Part shown: positions 8,433-15,998 of the stretch, piece after piece
Layout: every line of letters begins with the position of its first letter
Position numbering within the stretch: the stretch's first letter is position 1
NCBI GenBank assembly: GCA_004295885.1
Contig: SEDG01000057.1
Coordinates: 1-15,998 of the forward strand
Reading direction: 5' to 3'
From: Pedobacter sp.
GTDB lineage: Bacteria > Bacteroidota > Bacteroidia > Sphingobacteriales > Sphingobacteriaceae
DNA length: 15,998 bases
Position numbers and translations under genes: made by a program
Notes under the pieces: model-generated
Databases searched by the model: none
The model's input: only the letters and a program-made list of their open reading frames with translations
What the model was told of the DNA's origin: nothing

Positions 8433-10076
8433 ATGAAAAAAATAATAGCTTTTTTTGCACTTGTCATAGCTTTGGCAAGTTGTAAAAAATCAGAATTACA
8501 ATTGGCCGATCCTGTTTCGCCGGTACCTAGTCTTGGCTTAGCGTCGGTTAAAGGAGTTGAGCAGTTTGCTTTAGGGATGTGGAATAAGTTATATGTAGGA
8601 AATAACCTTTTGGTACACAGCTTAGAAATTCATAGTATCATGGGTGACGAGCAATGGGCCTCTGCAGGTAATTTTGGTTGGAGATATGCCAATCAGGTAG
8701 ATAAAATTACTTTACCTGCACCATATAACACGGTTGTTCCTTCAGTTTTAGGTTTAAGTCAGCCAGCTCAATTAAAAGCACTGAACAACTTAGCAGCAAC
8801 AAATGGCTCTCAAACTAACGTAATTGTTTATGAGTGGAATATGGCCTACTTTATTATTGGTCAGACAACGGTATTGTTGGAAGCAATTGATAATCCTGCA
8901 CTTACTATACCGGCTAATGAAAAAGCAACTTTAAAAGCCTGGGCTTATTGGTGGAGAGGATTTGCTTATTCTCGCATTGGTTCGATGTACCTTGCAGGTG
9001 TAATCAATGATAAATTTGATGGAACAACTAGCAACAAGTATGTTACCCACGATGCGATTATTGTAGAAGCAAATGCAAATTTTGATAAGGTAATTGCATT
9101 ATTAACTCCAATACCAGCAGGCGATGCTGTTTATACAGCTACGGTTAATGCAATTATTCCTTTATTTAATAATAATGCAGCTGTGTCTGGTATAACACCA
9201 GCGATGTGGGTTAGAGAATGTAATACTTACAAGGCGAGGAACATAATGGTTAATAAAAAAGTAACTGCTATGACGGCTGCTGATTGGACTACTGTTAAAA
9301 CCTTAGCTACAGCAGGCTTGATTCCTGGAGATAATGTATTACAATTAGGAATGGCTGCCGATGGAAAGGAAGATTTAACACCAAACGTTCAGCAGCACGT
9401 TTACGGTTGGAACTCCTTCAACAACAATCCTGGATGGTTATTTCCTAGTGAGCGTTGGGTTCAGGATTTTAAAACTGGCGATGCCAGATTTACCAATGGG
9501 GTTAAAAGTTTGCCTGCCGCTTCTGTGGAAGTAAACAGGACTTCACGCGGTTTGCAATTTGGAGGTCGTTATTATTTCAATCAGATTGAAAATGGTGGTT
9601 ATTGGTCTACAGATAATAAAAAAGGCCAAGTTAAGTTTGCGGGTTCTTGGGAAGAAAATGCTTTGATGCTTGCAGAAGCAAATATCCGTACAGGAGCTAT
9701 AGAAGCTGGATTGGCCTTTATAGACCAAGTTAGGGTAGCTAACGGTGCGGGATTACCTGCTACGGTGGGTGCAGGTTTAACTTTGCCTCAAGCTTTAGAA
9801 GAATTAAGGAGAGAACGCAGAATTGCATTAACCTTAAGAGGACTAGCGTTTTATGATGCTCGCCGTTGGAATGTAACAGCCCCTGCTAGTGCAGGCGGTG
9901 GTCGTGCAAACGCAAATATCTTGGTGCCAAATAGTATGATAGGCGCTACTCCAGCCGGAAGTTGGACATTGCTTCCATGCTTTATGGAATATAACTACTT
10001 AGACTATTTTGATGTACCAGTAACAGAGTTTAGTTACAATGCTCCTGCCGCAGGCGGACCAGTTATTGCGAATTAA
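8433..10076 (+). CDS. SusD/RagB-family surface nutrient-binding lipoprotein (pair 2)
   Basis: This 547-residue lipoprotein is the likely partner of SusC 2. The signal peptide ends in the lipobox LASC, with Cys17 as the acylation site, followed by KKSEL. A helical segment at about 172-190, YWWRGFAYSRIGSMYLAG, corresponds to the SusD helix that usually reads RALAYFxLVRxYG. The C-terminal signature ELRRERRIALTLRGLAFYDARRW lies at about 456-478. It is a different sub-type from SusD 1 and SusD 3 and is longer than SusD 1. The frame is intact, so the partner of the TonB-box-less SusC has been kept. A terminator follows 27 bases after the stop. The ligand is unknown. Confidence 0.93.
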   Translation: MKKIIAFFALVIALASCKKSELQLADPVSPVPSLGLASVKGVEQFALGMWNKLYVGNNLLVHSLEIHSIMGDEQWASAGNFGWRYANQVDKITLPAPYNTVVPSVLGLSQPAQLKALNNLAATNGSQTNVIVYEWNMAYFIIGQTTVLLEAIDNPALTIPANEKATLKAWAYWWRGFAYSRIGSMYLAGVINDKFDGTTSNKYVTHDAIIVEANANFDKVIALLTPIPAGDAVYTATVNAIIPLFNNNAAVSGITPAMWVRECNTYKARNIMVNKKVTAMTAADWTTVKTLATAGLIPGDNVLQLGMAADGKEDLTPNVQQHVYGWNSFNNNPGWLFPSERWVQDFKTGDARFTNGVKSLPAASVEVNRTSRGLQFGGRYYFNQIENGGYWSTDNKKGQVKFAGSWEENALMLAEANIRTGAIEAGLAFIDQVRVANGAGLPATVGAGLTLPQALEELRRERRIALTLRGLAFYDARRWNVTAPASAGGGRANANILVPNSMIGATPAGSWTLLPCFMEYNYLDYFDVPVTEFSYNAPAAGGPVIAN

Positions 10077-10103
10077 AAACCAATACTAATTATTTATTAT
10101 TAG

Positions 10104-10139
10104 AAAGCCCAGTTTACAAACGTAAACTGGGCTTTTTTT
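10104..10139 (+). terminator. Intrinsic terminator after SusC/D pair 2
   Basis: A perfect 11-bp stem, GCCCAGTTTAC at 10107-10117 and its complement at 10122-10132, has a 4-base AAAC loop and is followed by seven T (10133-10139). Flanking AAA and TTT lengthen it to 14 bp. Stem and flank closely match the terminator after pair 1, including CGTAAA about ten bases further on (5012-5017 and 10144-10149). Confidence 0.93.
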
Positions 10140-10155
10140 GTTTCGTAAATCCCCC

Positions 10156-10289
10156 TTACTTCTTCTCAATGCTGTATCTACCTGGGCCAATAAATATTAG
10201 GCTAAAAAATACAATGCCTAATTCTATCGCGTGACCAGCTCATCCAATCCATCGCCTTTGGCAAAATGAACTTGTGTAGCAATAATCAT
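10156..10289 (-). pseudogene. Decayed 3' end of a DoxX-family membrane protein gene
   Basis: On the - strand, 10289-10239 reads MIIATQVHFAKGDGLDE. After a frameshift at about 10237-10238, 10236-10156 reads GHAIELGIVFF and then SLIFIGPGRYSIEKK and a stop. The run VHFAKGDG, then a hydrophobic helix, then GPGRYS is the characteristic end of DoxX-family small membrane proteins. Two leftover bases between the halves fit a single-base deletion. Upstream (about 10290-10345) the same frame has weak DoxX-like residues but also stop codons, and no full-length gene can be assembled. It lies 17 bases beyond the pair-2 terminator and points toward it. It is best read as the residue of an older neighbour gene, not a working protein. 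Confidence 0.75.
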
Positions 10290-11089
10290 TAGTTATGTGT
10301 GCATAACAATTTACCGGCCTATAATCGGATTGGACTTAAAAACAGTAGATCAGATTGTATTCTCAGTGTTTGTTAATTAAGATAGATTGGTTCTTGGCTT
10401 ACGAAAATCTATCATACACTATATATCGGAAAAATCTGCGAACCGTTAGAAATGGATGTAATGTTGGCGTGTGAAAGTTATAATTACTGCAGTTGTTTGC
10501 TTGTAAAAAATTAAAAAAGTTAAATGTTTGCATTATGTCATTGGCAGAGGAAACACAACTATCTTGGAACCGATTTTTTCTTCCCCTTTTTCTGAGAAAA
10601 CGAAAACCGATGTTTACGAGTGCATTGTTTTTGGCAGATTATCAAAGGGCAATTTTCAGCCATAAAAAGGTAATGATTTTCCTGTTATTATAATCTTTTT
10701 TAGAACCCATAAGCTAAAGTAAACGAGGTTAAAAATGTTTAATTTTTTTTATTAAATCTGTTTTATTATTCTATTTAAAAATTAACGTAACACGCTCTAA
10801 AATAAACTATTAATTAAAAAAAAATCAAATAAAGAATAATATTTTCTCTGTAGTTTAATAATTCAAATTTATTTGTTTTTACTATTAATTATAAGCAGAC
10901 TTGTTTTAATTAACTAAAAATTTACTTAAAAAAAGTACTGCCGATGATTGAAAATTTACCATGTAAAAAGATGGTTTGAAATAAATTCTTCTCCATTTTT
11001 CTCATCAATTTATTTCTCGGATTGATGATTTAAAAATCGCTTCTCGATTTCAAATTAACTGACACAATTAATTAACAATTAAATTATCT
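10290..11089. other. Non-coding stretch and leader upstream of SusC 3
   Basis: No supportable gene is seen in these 800 bases. A 66-codon + strand frame at 10493-10693 starts with TTG and resembles nothing known. The part from about 10690 onward is very AT-rich. Close to SusC 3 there are two small hairpins: TCATCAAT at 11002-11009 with its complement at 11021-11028, and AAATCG at 11034-11039 with CGATTT at 11045-11050. These probably lie in the untranslated leader. No clear TAnnTTTG promoter with correct spacing was found. Confidence 0.5.
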
Positions 11090-14000
11090 ATGAAAAAACT
11101 TATCCTCAGTTTATTCATTTTATTTGCTGTATCTATGAGCGTATTCGCTCAAGACCGTACAATTACGGGTACAGTTAAATCAAGTGAAGACGGATTGCCA
11201 ATTCCAGGTGCATCCGTTAAAGTAAAAGAAGTATCGGGTCTTGGCACAGTAACAGGTGCCGACGGTAAATTCTCAATTAAAGTGCCTACAGCGGCAAAAA
11301 CAGTTATCGTTTCCTATATTGGTTTTGGGATAAAAGAAGTCACCATTTCTGGATCAGCTATTGATATCTTATTAGGCAACGATGCCAAATCACTCAATGA
11401 GGTGGTTGTAACTGCAGTTGGGGTTACCAGAGATAAAGCTTCAATTGGTTATTCTGCAGATGTTATTTCTAACAAAGACCTCACAAATGGAAGACAAACC
11501 AACTTAATTAATGGTTTGACTGGTAAAGTCCCTGGTGTTCAGATTGGCCGTTCAAGTGGAGGTGTGAATACAGCGACCAGAGTAACTCTACGTGGTGTTA
11601 GATCATTGAGTGGTAGCGGTCAGCCTTTATTTGTTATTGATGGTGTTCCTATCGATAACTCTGCAAGACAACCATCAACAACTTCATCTAGTCAGGTAGA
11701 TGTTGGTAATCGTGTGGGTGACATCAACCCTGATGATATTGAATCTGTAACAGTTCTTAAAGGAGCAAACGCTGCTGCATTATACGGTTCTCAAGGAGTT
11801 GATGGTGCAATTATTATTACTACAAAATCGGGTAAAGATGCTGCATCTCGTAACAAAAAAATGGAAATTAATGTAGTTTCATCTTATCAAATAGATAAAG
11901 TACAAAAACTTCCGGAAGTTCAGAATGAGTTTGGTTCAGGTTATGAGACAGGTGTTGTAGGGGGTGTATCTCAAGTAGAGTATGATGCTATAGAAAATAC
12001 TAACTGGGGTCCAAAATTAGATGGTTCTATGGTTCAATCGGGCCCAACTTTAGCAAATGGACACAAATTGATGATTCCTTATAGCGCCGTTCCAAATAAT
12101 ATCAAAGATTTTTTTAACACTGGAACTAACTGGCAAAATTCAGTTTCTTTCCAAGGTGGAAATGAAAAATCTTCATTCTATGGCTCATTGTCAGATAATC
12201 AGGTAAAAGGGGTTATCCCAATGGATAAATTTAGAAGGAATACGTTTAAATTATCAGGCTCTACTAAGTTGGCAAATAATTTTAGCTTAACTGCTAATAT
12301 TAGTTACAACAAAAACATAACTAGCACTTCATTCGTTGGACAGGGAAATAATAGTGTACTTGATGCAGTTTACAATACAAGTCGTCAGATTACACTGACT
12401 GATTTCAAAGATTGGAAAAATTATGAGTTTGCAACAACTCAGGGTTATTTCAACGGATATCAGCCTAACCCATATTACAATATTGCCAATAACAGATACA
12501 ATGATAACTTGGATCGTTTCCTAGGAAGTTTCCAAATGTCATATGATCCATTGAAATGGTTAAATGTGACATGGCGCTTAGGTACTGACTATGCATCTAG
12601 CAGAACAAAATCTACTTTTGAGAAAACAACTTTCGGTACAGGGCAACGCCCAACGGCAACTCCAGGTGCGATCACTGAGAATGCTTTTTCAAATAGGATT
12701 ATGAACTCTGACGTCTTAGTAACTGTAAAAAGGGATATTAATAAAGATTTCAACGCTACTTTGATCCTGTTAAATAACGTGCGTCAGAATGACAACCGTA
12801 ACTTAACCTCATCAGCAAGTGCAATTTCTACACCTGGTTTCTTTAACTTATCAAACCGTGTGGGTGAACTAGGTGGTGGAGAATCTTCTTCAAAAAACCG
12901 TATCATTGGTTTCGCTGGGGATTTGACAATTGGCTATAAAGGCTATTTGTACTTAAACGGAACGTTGAGAAATGATATTTCTTCAACCCTTCCCAAAGAT
13001 AACAATTCTTATTTATACCCATCTGCAAGTTTAAGTTTTGTAGCTACAGAGGCAATACCATCTTTAAAAGATAATGATATCCTTTCTTATGCTAAATTAA
13101 GAGCAAGTTATGCTAAAGTCGGTTCTGATGCATCTCCTTACAGCTTAGTGCCAACATTTGGTGCAGCGGGTGGTTTCCCGTATGGCTCATTAGCAGCATT
13201 TTCTGTTTCCAACACTACTCCAAATCCGGCTCTTGAGCCTGAGTTTACTACGTCATACGAATTTGGTACGGAATTGTCTTTCTTAAAAGATAAATTAGGA
13301 CTAGACATCAGCTATTATAAAACTAATACAGATGGACAGATTCTTACTGTAACTACACCATCTTCAACTGGTTTTACAGGTGCTACGGTTAATGTAGGTA
13401 GAGTATCAAACAAAGGTATTGAAGTTGCTTTAAGAGGTAATCCTTTCAAAAATCCAAATGGCTTTTCTTGGAATTTCTCATTCAGCTACACCCATAATAT
13501 AAACAATGTAGAATATTTGAACGGAAATGCTAAATTATATGCTCTGGGTGGAGGTGACCCAGTTCCTACTGCAATTGTTGGCCAGCCAATTGTTTTGAAT
13601 GGTTCTGCCTATTTAAGAGACTCCCAAGGAAGAGTTGTGGTTGATGGAACTACTGGATTTATTCGTAAAGATCCAAACTTGAAAAACCTAGGTCAAGTTA
13701 ACCCTAAACACATTTTAGGTTTCAACACCACATTTTCTTATAAAGATTTCTCATTATCATCGACTTTTGATTTCAGATCAGGAAACGTTATCTTTTCTGG
13801 AACAAAATCTCAGTTAACATTTACGGGGTCTAGCAAAGAGACTGTAGAATATAACCGTCAGCCATTTATATATCCTAATTCCGTGATTGAAACTCCGGTT
13901 GGTTCTGGGAACTTTGTTCCAAACACAACTGTTAAAACACGCAGTGGAAGTTATGATTTCTGGTACGGAAACTACAACTCATTTGCAGAATCTAATACTC

Positions 14001-14254
14001 TTGATGCAGCATTTTTGAAGTTGAGAGATATCTCTTTAGCTTACAGGTTACCAAATAGGTTGTTAAGCAAAACCCCATTTGGTAGAGCAAGCTTAGCACT
14101 TACTGGTGCAAACATTTTACTTTGGACACCAAAATCAAATATTTATGTAGATCCGGAAGCAAACATTTTCGGGACAAGTAACTCACAGGGAAGAGAATTT
14201 TCGAGCATTCCATCTACCAGAACATTCGGTATTTCATTAAGTGCTTCATTCTAA
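11090..14254 (+). CDS. SusC/RagA-family TonB-dependent outer-membrane transporter (pair 3)
   Basis: A complete 1054-residue SusC-type importer. Signal peptide 1-20 (MKKLILSLF...SVFA, Gln21) is followed by a carboxypeptidase-regulatory-like domain at about 22-98 and a canonical TonB box, EVVVTAVG, at 104-111. The plug contains LTGKVPGVQI, TRVTLRG, LFVIDGVP and, at about 214-233, DDIESVTVLKGANAAALYG. The barrel ends LSASF with terminal Phe. The first 100 residues closely resemble SusC 2, including the shared LPIPGASVK and TGADG motifs and a stretch of about 20 identical bases (11186-11205 against 5544-5563). After that the barrels differ. SusD 3 starts 17 bases downstream. The pair is probably transcribed from an unidentified promoter in the preceding gap. 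The substrate is not predictable from sequence. Confidence 0.96.
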   Translation: MKKLILSLFILFAVSMSVFAQDRTITGTVKSSEDGLPIPGASVKVKEVSGLGTVTGADGKFSIKVPTAAKTVIVSYIGFGIKEVTISGSAIDILLGNDAKSLNEVVVTAVGVTRDKASIGYSADVISNKDLTNGRQTNLINGLTGKVPGVQIGRSSGGVNTATRVTLRGVRSLSGSGQPLFVIDGVPIDNSARQPSTTSSSQVDVGNRVGDINPDDIESVTVLKGANAAALYGSQGVDGAIIITTKSGKDAASRNKKMEINVVSSYQIDKVQKLPEVQNEFGSGYETGVVGGVSQVEYDAIENTNWGPKLDGSMVQSGPTLANGHKLMIPYSAVPNNIKDFFNTGTNWQNSVSFQGGNEKSSFYGSLSDNQVKGVIPMDKFRRNTFKLSGSTKLANNFSLTANISYNKNITSTSFVGQGNNSVLDAVYNTSRQITLTDFKDWKNYEFATTQGYFNGYQPNPYYNIANNRYNDNLDRFLGSFQMSYDPLKWLNVTWRLGTDYASSRTKSTFEKTTFGTGQRPTATPGAITENAFSNRIMNSDVLVTVKRDINKDFNATLILLNNVRQNDNRNLTSSASAISTPGFFNLSNRVGELGGGESSSKNRIIGFAGDLTIGYKGYLYLNGTLRNDISSTLPKDNNSYLYPSASLSFVATEAIPSLKDNDILSYAKLRASYAKVGSDASPYSLVPTFGAAGGFPYGSLAAFSVSNTTPNPALEPEFTTSYEFGTELSFLKDKLGLDISYYKTNTDGQILTVTTPSSTGFTGATVNVGRVSNKGIEVALRGNPFKNPNGFSWNFSFSYTHNINNVEYLNGNAKLYALGGGDPVPTAIVGQPIVLNGSAYLRDSQGRVVVDGTTGFIRKDPNLKNLGQVNPKHILGFNTTFSYKDFSLSSTFDFRSGNVIFSGTKSQLTFTGSSKETVEYNRQPFIYPNSVIETPVGSGNFVPNTTVKTRSGSYDFWYGNYNSFAESNTLDAAFLKLRDISLAYRLPNRLLSKTPFGRASLALTGANILLWTPKSNIYVDPEANIFGTSNSQGREFSSIPSTRTFGISLSASF

Positions 14255-14271
14255 TCCATAAATTATATTAT

Positions 14272-15813
14272 ATGAAAATTAAACATATCATAAAAGGACT
14301 AGCCGTCCTATCGTTAACAATAGCGGTAACGGGCTGTGAAAAAAACTTTTTGGATATCAATGCAAATCCAAATACTCCAACAACAACAACTCCAGAGTTA
14401 GTGTTGCCTGCAGCGCTAGCTAGTACTGGTGCAGTAGTGAACAATAACTTTAATATATTGGGTAATTTATTGGCAGGCAACTGGGCACAATCACCAGATT
14501 TTGCTTTCTATCAGCCGCAAGAAACCTATCAGCTTCAGCCAACAACGTATGATGCGGTTTGGACCTCATTATATGCAGGTGCATTGAACGATTACAAATA
14601 TGTGGAGGACCAAGGTATTGCTTCTGGAAAAACTAACCAAGTTGCTATTGCAAAAATTATGCAAGCATATAACTTTCAGTTGTTAGTAGATGCTTGGGGT
14701 GATATACCTTACTCTCAAGCCTTAAATGGCACAAGCGTAATCACACCAAAGTTTGATAAGGCAGAGGATGTATATGATGGCATCCTATCGCAAATTGACG
14801 CTGGTATTGCTGCAATAAACGCTACAGCTACAGGTGATAACCCAACGGTTAATAGTGATATTGTTTTTGGTAACACTACTGTTGCCACGGCAATGAACAA
14901 ATGGTTGAGATTTGCCAATACACTAAAACTACGTGTGTTATTGAGGCAATCTTTAATTCCCTCACGTGTAGCTAAAGTAACAGCTGGGTTTGCAACTTTG
15001 GCTGGGAAAACATATTTAGCAGTAGGAGAGAATGTAGGTACTAATCCTGGATATTTAAACTTAGCAGGTAAATTTAGCCCATTATATGGCGCTATTGGGT
15101 TTAGTGTTACTGGTGCTGAAACAAGCAACTATCAAGCAACCCGTGGAAATAAATACGCTATAGACTTTTTATTGAATGCAGCAGATCCAAGAGTTGGTTT
15201 ATTATATAGACCGGCTGTAACTCCTGTTCCTGCAACCAATACTTATGTTGGTGTTTATCCGGGAACTACAGCAACCACAACAACTAAAAAAGATAACTAC
15301 TCAGCAGTTGGAGCAGGACCACTTCCATCAAGTGCAAATAGTGGATTTGGTAAACCAGCTTATTTAATGACTGCAGCGGAAGGATTTTTCTTACAAGCGG
15401 AAGCGATCTTAAAAAATTATTTACCTGGTGGTCCTGTCGCTGCTCGAGCGGCTTATGAAGCAGGTATTCAAGAGTCGTTCAAGCTGTTAGGTTCTACAGC
15501 AGCAGCAGCAACTACTTATTATACAGCTTCCACTAGTCCATTAGTAAACTGGACATTAGCAACTACTGCTAATCGTCAGTTTGAAGCAATTATTACACAA
15601 AAATGGATTGGTAACAATGGTTTAAATGGGTTTGAAGCATGGGCGGAATATCGCAGAACTGGCTTCCCAACTAATCTCCCTGTAGGTATAAACAATGCAA
15701 GTGGTGGTAAATTACCATTACGTATTCCTTACCCACAAAATGAGTTAGCGGCTAATGGGACTAATGTTCCTGTGATTGATATCTTCACGACAAAGATCTT
15801 TTGGGAGAAATAA
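14272..15813 (+). CDS. SusD-like (SusD-like_2 type) surface lipoprotein (pair 3)
   Basis: This 513-residue lipoprotein is the partner of SusC 3. The lipobox is VTGC with Cys22, followed by EKNFLDINANPNTPT, the start typical of the SusD-like_2 sub-family (named Susd and RagB outer membrane lipoprotein in domain databases). Further signatures of that group are QAYNFQLLVDAWGDIPYSQ at about 131-149, YLMTAAEGFFLQAEA near 364-378, EAWAEYRRTGFP at about 455-466, and LRIPYPQNE near the end. It is a different sub-type from SusD 1 and SusD 2. It lacks the GCCCAGTTTAC-type terminator that follows the other two pairs; an insertion-sequence end starts within about 35-40 bases of its stop. Confidence 0.94.
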   Translation: MKIKHIIKGLAVLSLTIAVTGCEKNFLDINANPNTPTTTTPELVLPAALASTGAVVNNNFNILGNLLAGNWAQSPDFAFYQPQETYQLQPTTYDAVWTSLYAGALNDYKYVEDQGIASGKTNQVAIAKIMQAYNFQLLVDAWGDIPYSQALNGTSVITPKFDKAEDVYDGILSQIDAGIAAINATATGDNPTVNSDIVFGNTTVATAMNKWLRFANTLKLRVLLRQSLIPSRVAKVTAGFATLAGKTYLAVGENVGTNPGYLNLAGKFSPLYGAIGFSVTGAETSNYQATRGNKYAIDFLLNAADPRVGLLYRPAVTPVPATNTYVGVYPGTTATTTTKKDNYSAVGAGPLPSSANSGFGKPAYLMTAAEGFFLQAEAILKNYLPGGPVAARAAYEAGIQESFKLLGSTAAAATTYYTASTSPLVNWTLATTANRQFEAIITQKWIGNNGLNGFEAWAEYRRTGFPTNLPVGINNASGGKLPLRIPYPQNELAANGTNVPVIDIFTTKIFWEK

Positions 15814-15996
15814 GGCTCTGATGATAGCACAAAAAAGGGGGGCAACATATATACTGCCCCCAAAGTTTAGACGAATATAGTTATCAGATTCGTTATAATG
15901 AGCCCGATATTCCCTCGGGCTCATTCCATTTAATCGTTCAATACTGTGGCAATGAATAAAGTTTGTAATATCTTTTTTACTACGTTGTCGATTAAT
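15745..15996 (-). CDS. C-terminal fragment of an IS3-type transposase, cut by the window edge
   Basis: The - strand frame entering at 15996 reads KKDITNFIHCHSIERLNG and then MSPREYRAHYNESDN (to about 15880). This resembles the extreme C-terminus of IS3-family OrfB transposases, where a helix is followed by xERxxxxLxGMSPxEYR. The catalytic DDE residues would lie upstream, outside the window. Two oddities suggest decay. The usual four or so residues between ER and LNG are missing. The frame also lacks a stop at the presumed IS end and runs on to 15745, inside the 3' end of SusD 3; a TAA that IS elements of this type often use at the tip (15868-15870) is one frame off. The identification rests on about 40 residues and is moderate. 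Confidence 0.5.
   Translation of the reverse strand: MNRQRSKKDITNFIHCHSIERLNGMSPREYRAHYNESDNYIRLNFGGSIYVAPLFCAIIRALFLPKDLCREDINHRNISPISR
15831..15861 (-). terminator. Leftward intrinsic terminator beyond the transposase
   Basis: On the - strand a 7-bp GC-rich stem, GGGGGCA (15861-15855) with TGCCCCC (15844-15838), encloses a 10-base loop. One C and six T follow (15836-15831). The T run is on the - strand side only, so it would stop leftward transcription from the IS, not the SusC/D pair. One arm seems to lie in the IS tip and the other in flanking DNA. No T run follows for the + strand. Confidence 0.6.
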
Positions 15997-15998
15997 AT
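15850..15998 (-). mobile_element. Right end of a probable IS3-family insertion sequence (partial)
   Basis: Reading inward on the + strand from about 15850, TATACTGCCCCCAAAGTTTA resembles the terminal inverted repeats of IS3/IS150-type elements, which commonly read TGnACTGCCCCCAAAA-GTT-GAC (from general knowledge, not a search). Directly inside it, on the - strand, is the transposase C-terminus. The other end lies beyond the window, so the target duplication and full length cannot be checked. A 10-bp inverted repeat (15898-15907 with 15915-15924) lies inside the coding part. Confidence 0.5.

Noticed and set aside
10493..10693. A 66-codon + strand open frame in the gap before SusC 3
   Set aside because: It starts with TTG, has no ribosome-binding context, no recognisable motif and unbalanced composition; most likely a chance frame in a decayed region.
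14715..15128. A 137-codon open frame on the - strand inside SusD 3
   Set aside because: It lies wholly antisense to a well-supported SusD gene, and its residue pattern follows from the codons of that gene.
15837..15861. Terminator for SusC/D pair 3 on the + strand
   Set aside because: The GGGGGCA/TGCCCCC hairpin has its T run only on the - strand; on the + strand it is followed by AAAGTTTA, so it fits leftward termination.

Overview
The window looks like a piece of a Bacteroidota chromosome, most likely a Sphingobacteriaceae/Pedobacter-type soil bacterium. This inference rests on an AT-rich sequence, weak or absent Shine-Dalgarno sites, and above all three consecutive SusC/SusD-type outer-membrane nutrient-uptake pairs, all on the + strand. 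No rRNA, tRNA or CRISPR array was found.

Layout: a 378-bp leader, then pair 1 (SusC-like 379-3489, SusD-like 3503-4942) closed by a strong hairpin terminator (about 4971-5007). A roughly 440-bp AT-rich leader follows, with a plausible Bacteroidota promoter, then pair 2 (5448-8399 and 8433-10076) closed by a nearly identical terminator (10104-10139). Next comes a roughly 950-bp low-coding stretch that holds the decayed 3' end of a DoxX-family gene on the - strand. Pair 3 (11090-14254 and 14272-15813) follows. About 35 bp after its stop begins what looks like the end of an IS3-type insertion sequence, with the C-terminal part of a - strand transposase running off the window.

In each pair the SusC-like protein is a TonB-dependent beta-barrel, and the SusD-like lipoprotein is its surface lid that captures the ligand. 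No glycoside hydrolase, peptidase, sigma/anti-sigma pair or hybrid two-component sensor is visible, so the substrates cannot be read from this window. The three SusD proteins belong to visibly different sub-types, so this is not a simple recent triplication. The N-terminal modules of SusC 2 and SusC 3 are nevertheless very similar.

The most striking observation is that SusC 2 is an intact 983-codon frame that lacks a block of about 50 residues present in its neighbours. The missing block is exactly the segment carrying the TonB box and the start of the plug domain. Either this is a transporter that cannot be energised in the usual way, or it works differently. Other points of interest are the shared terminator element, the DoxX remnant, and the IS end sitting where the pair-3 terminator would be expected.
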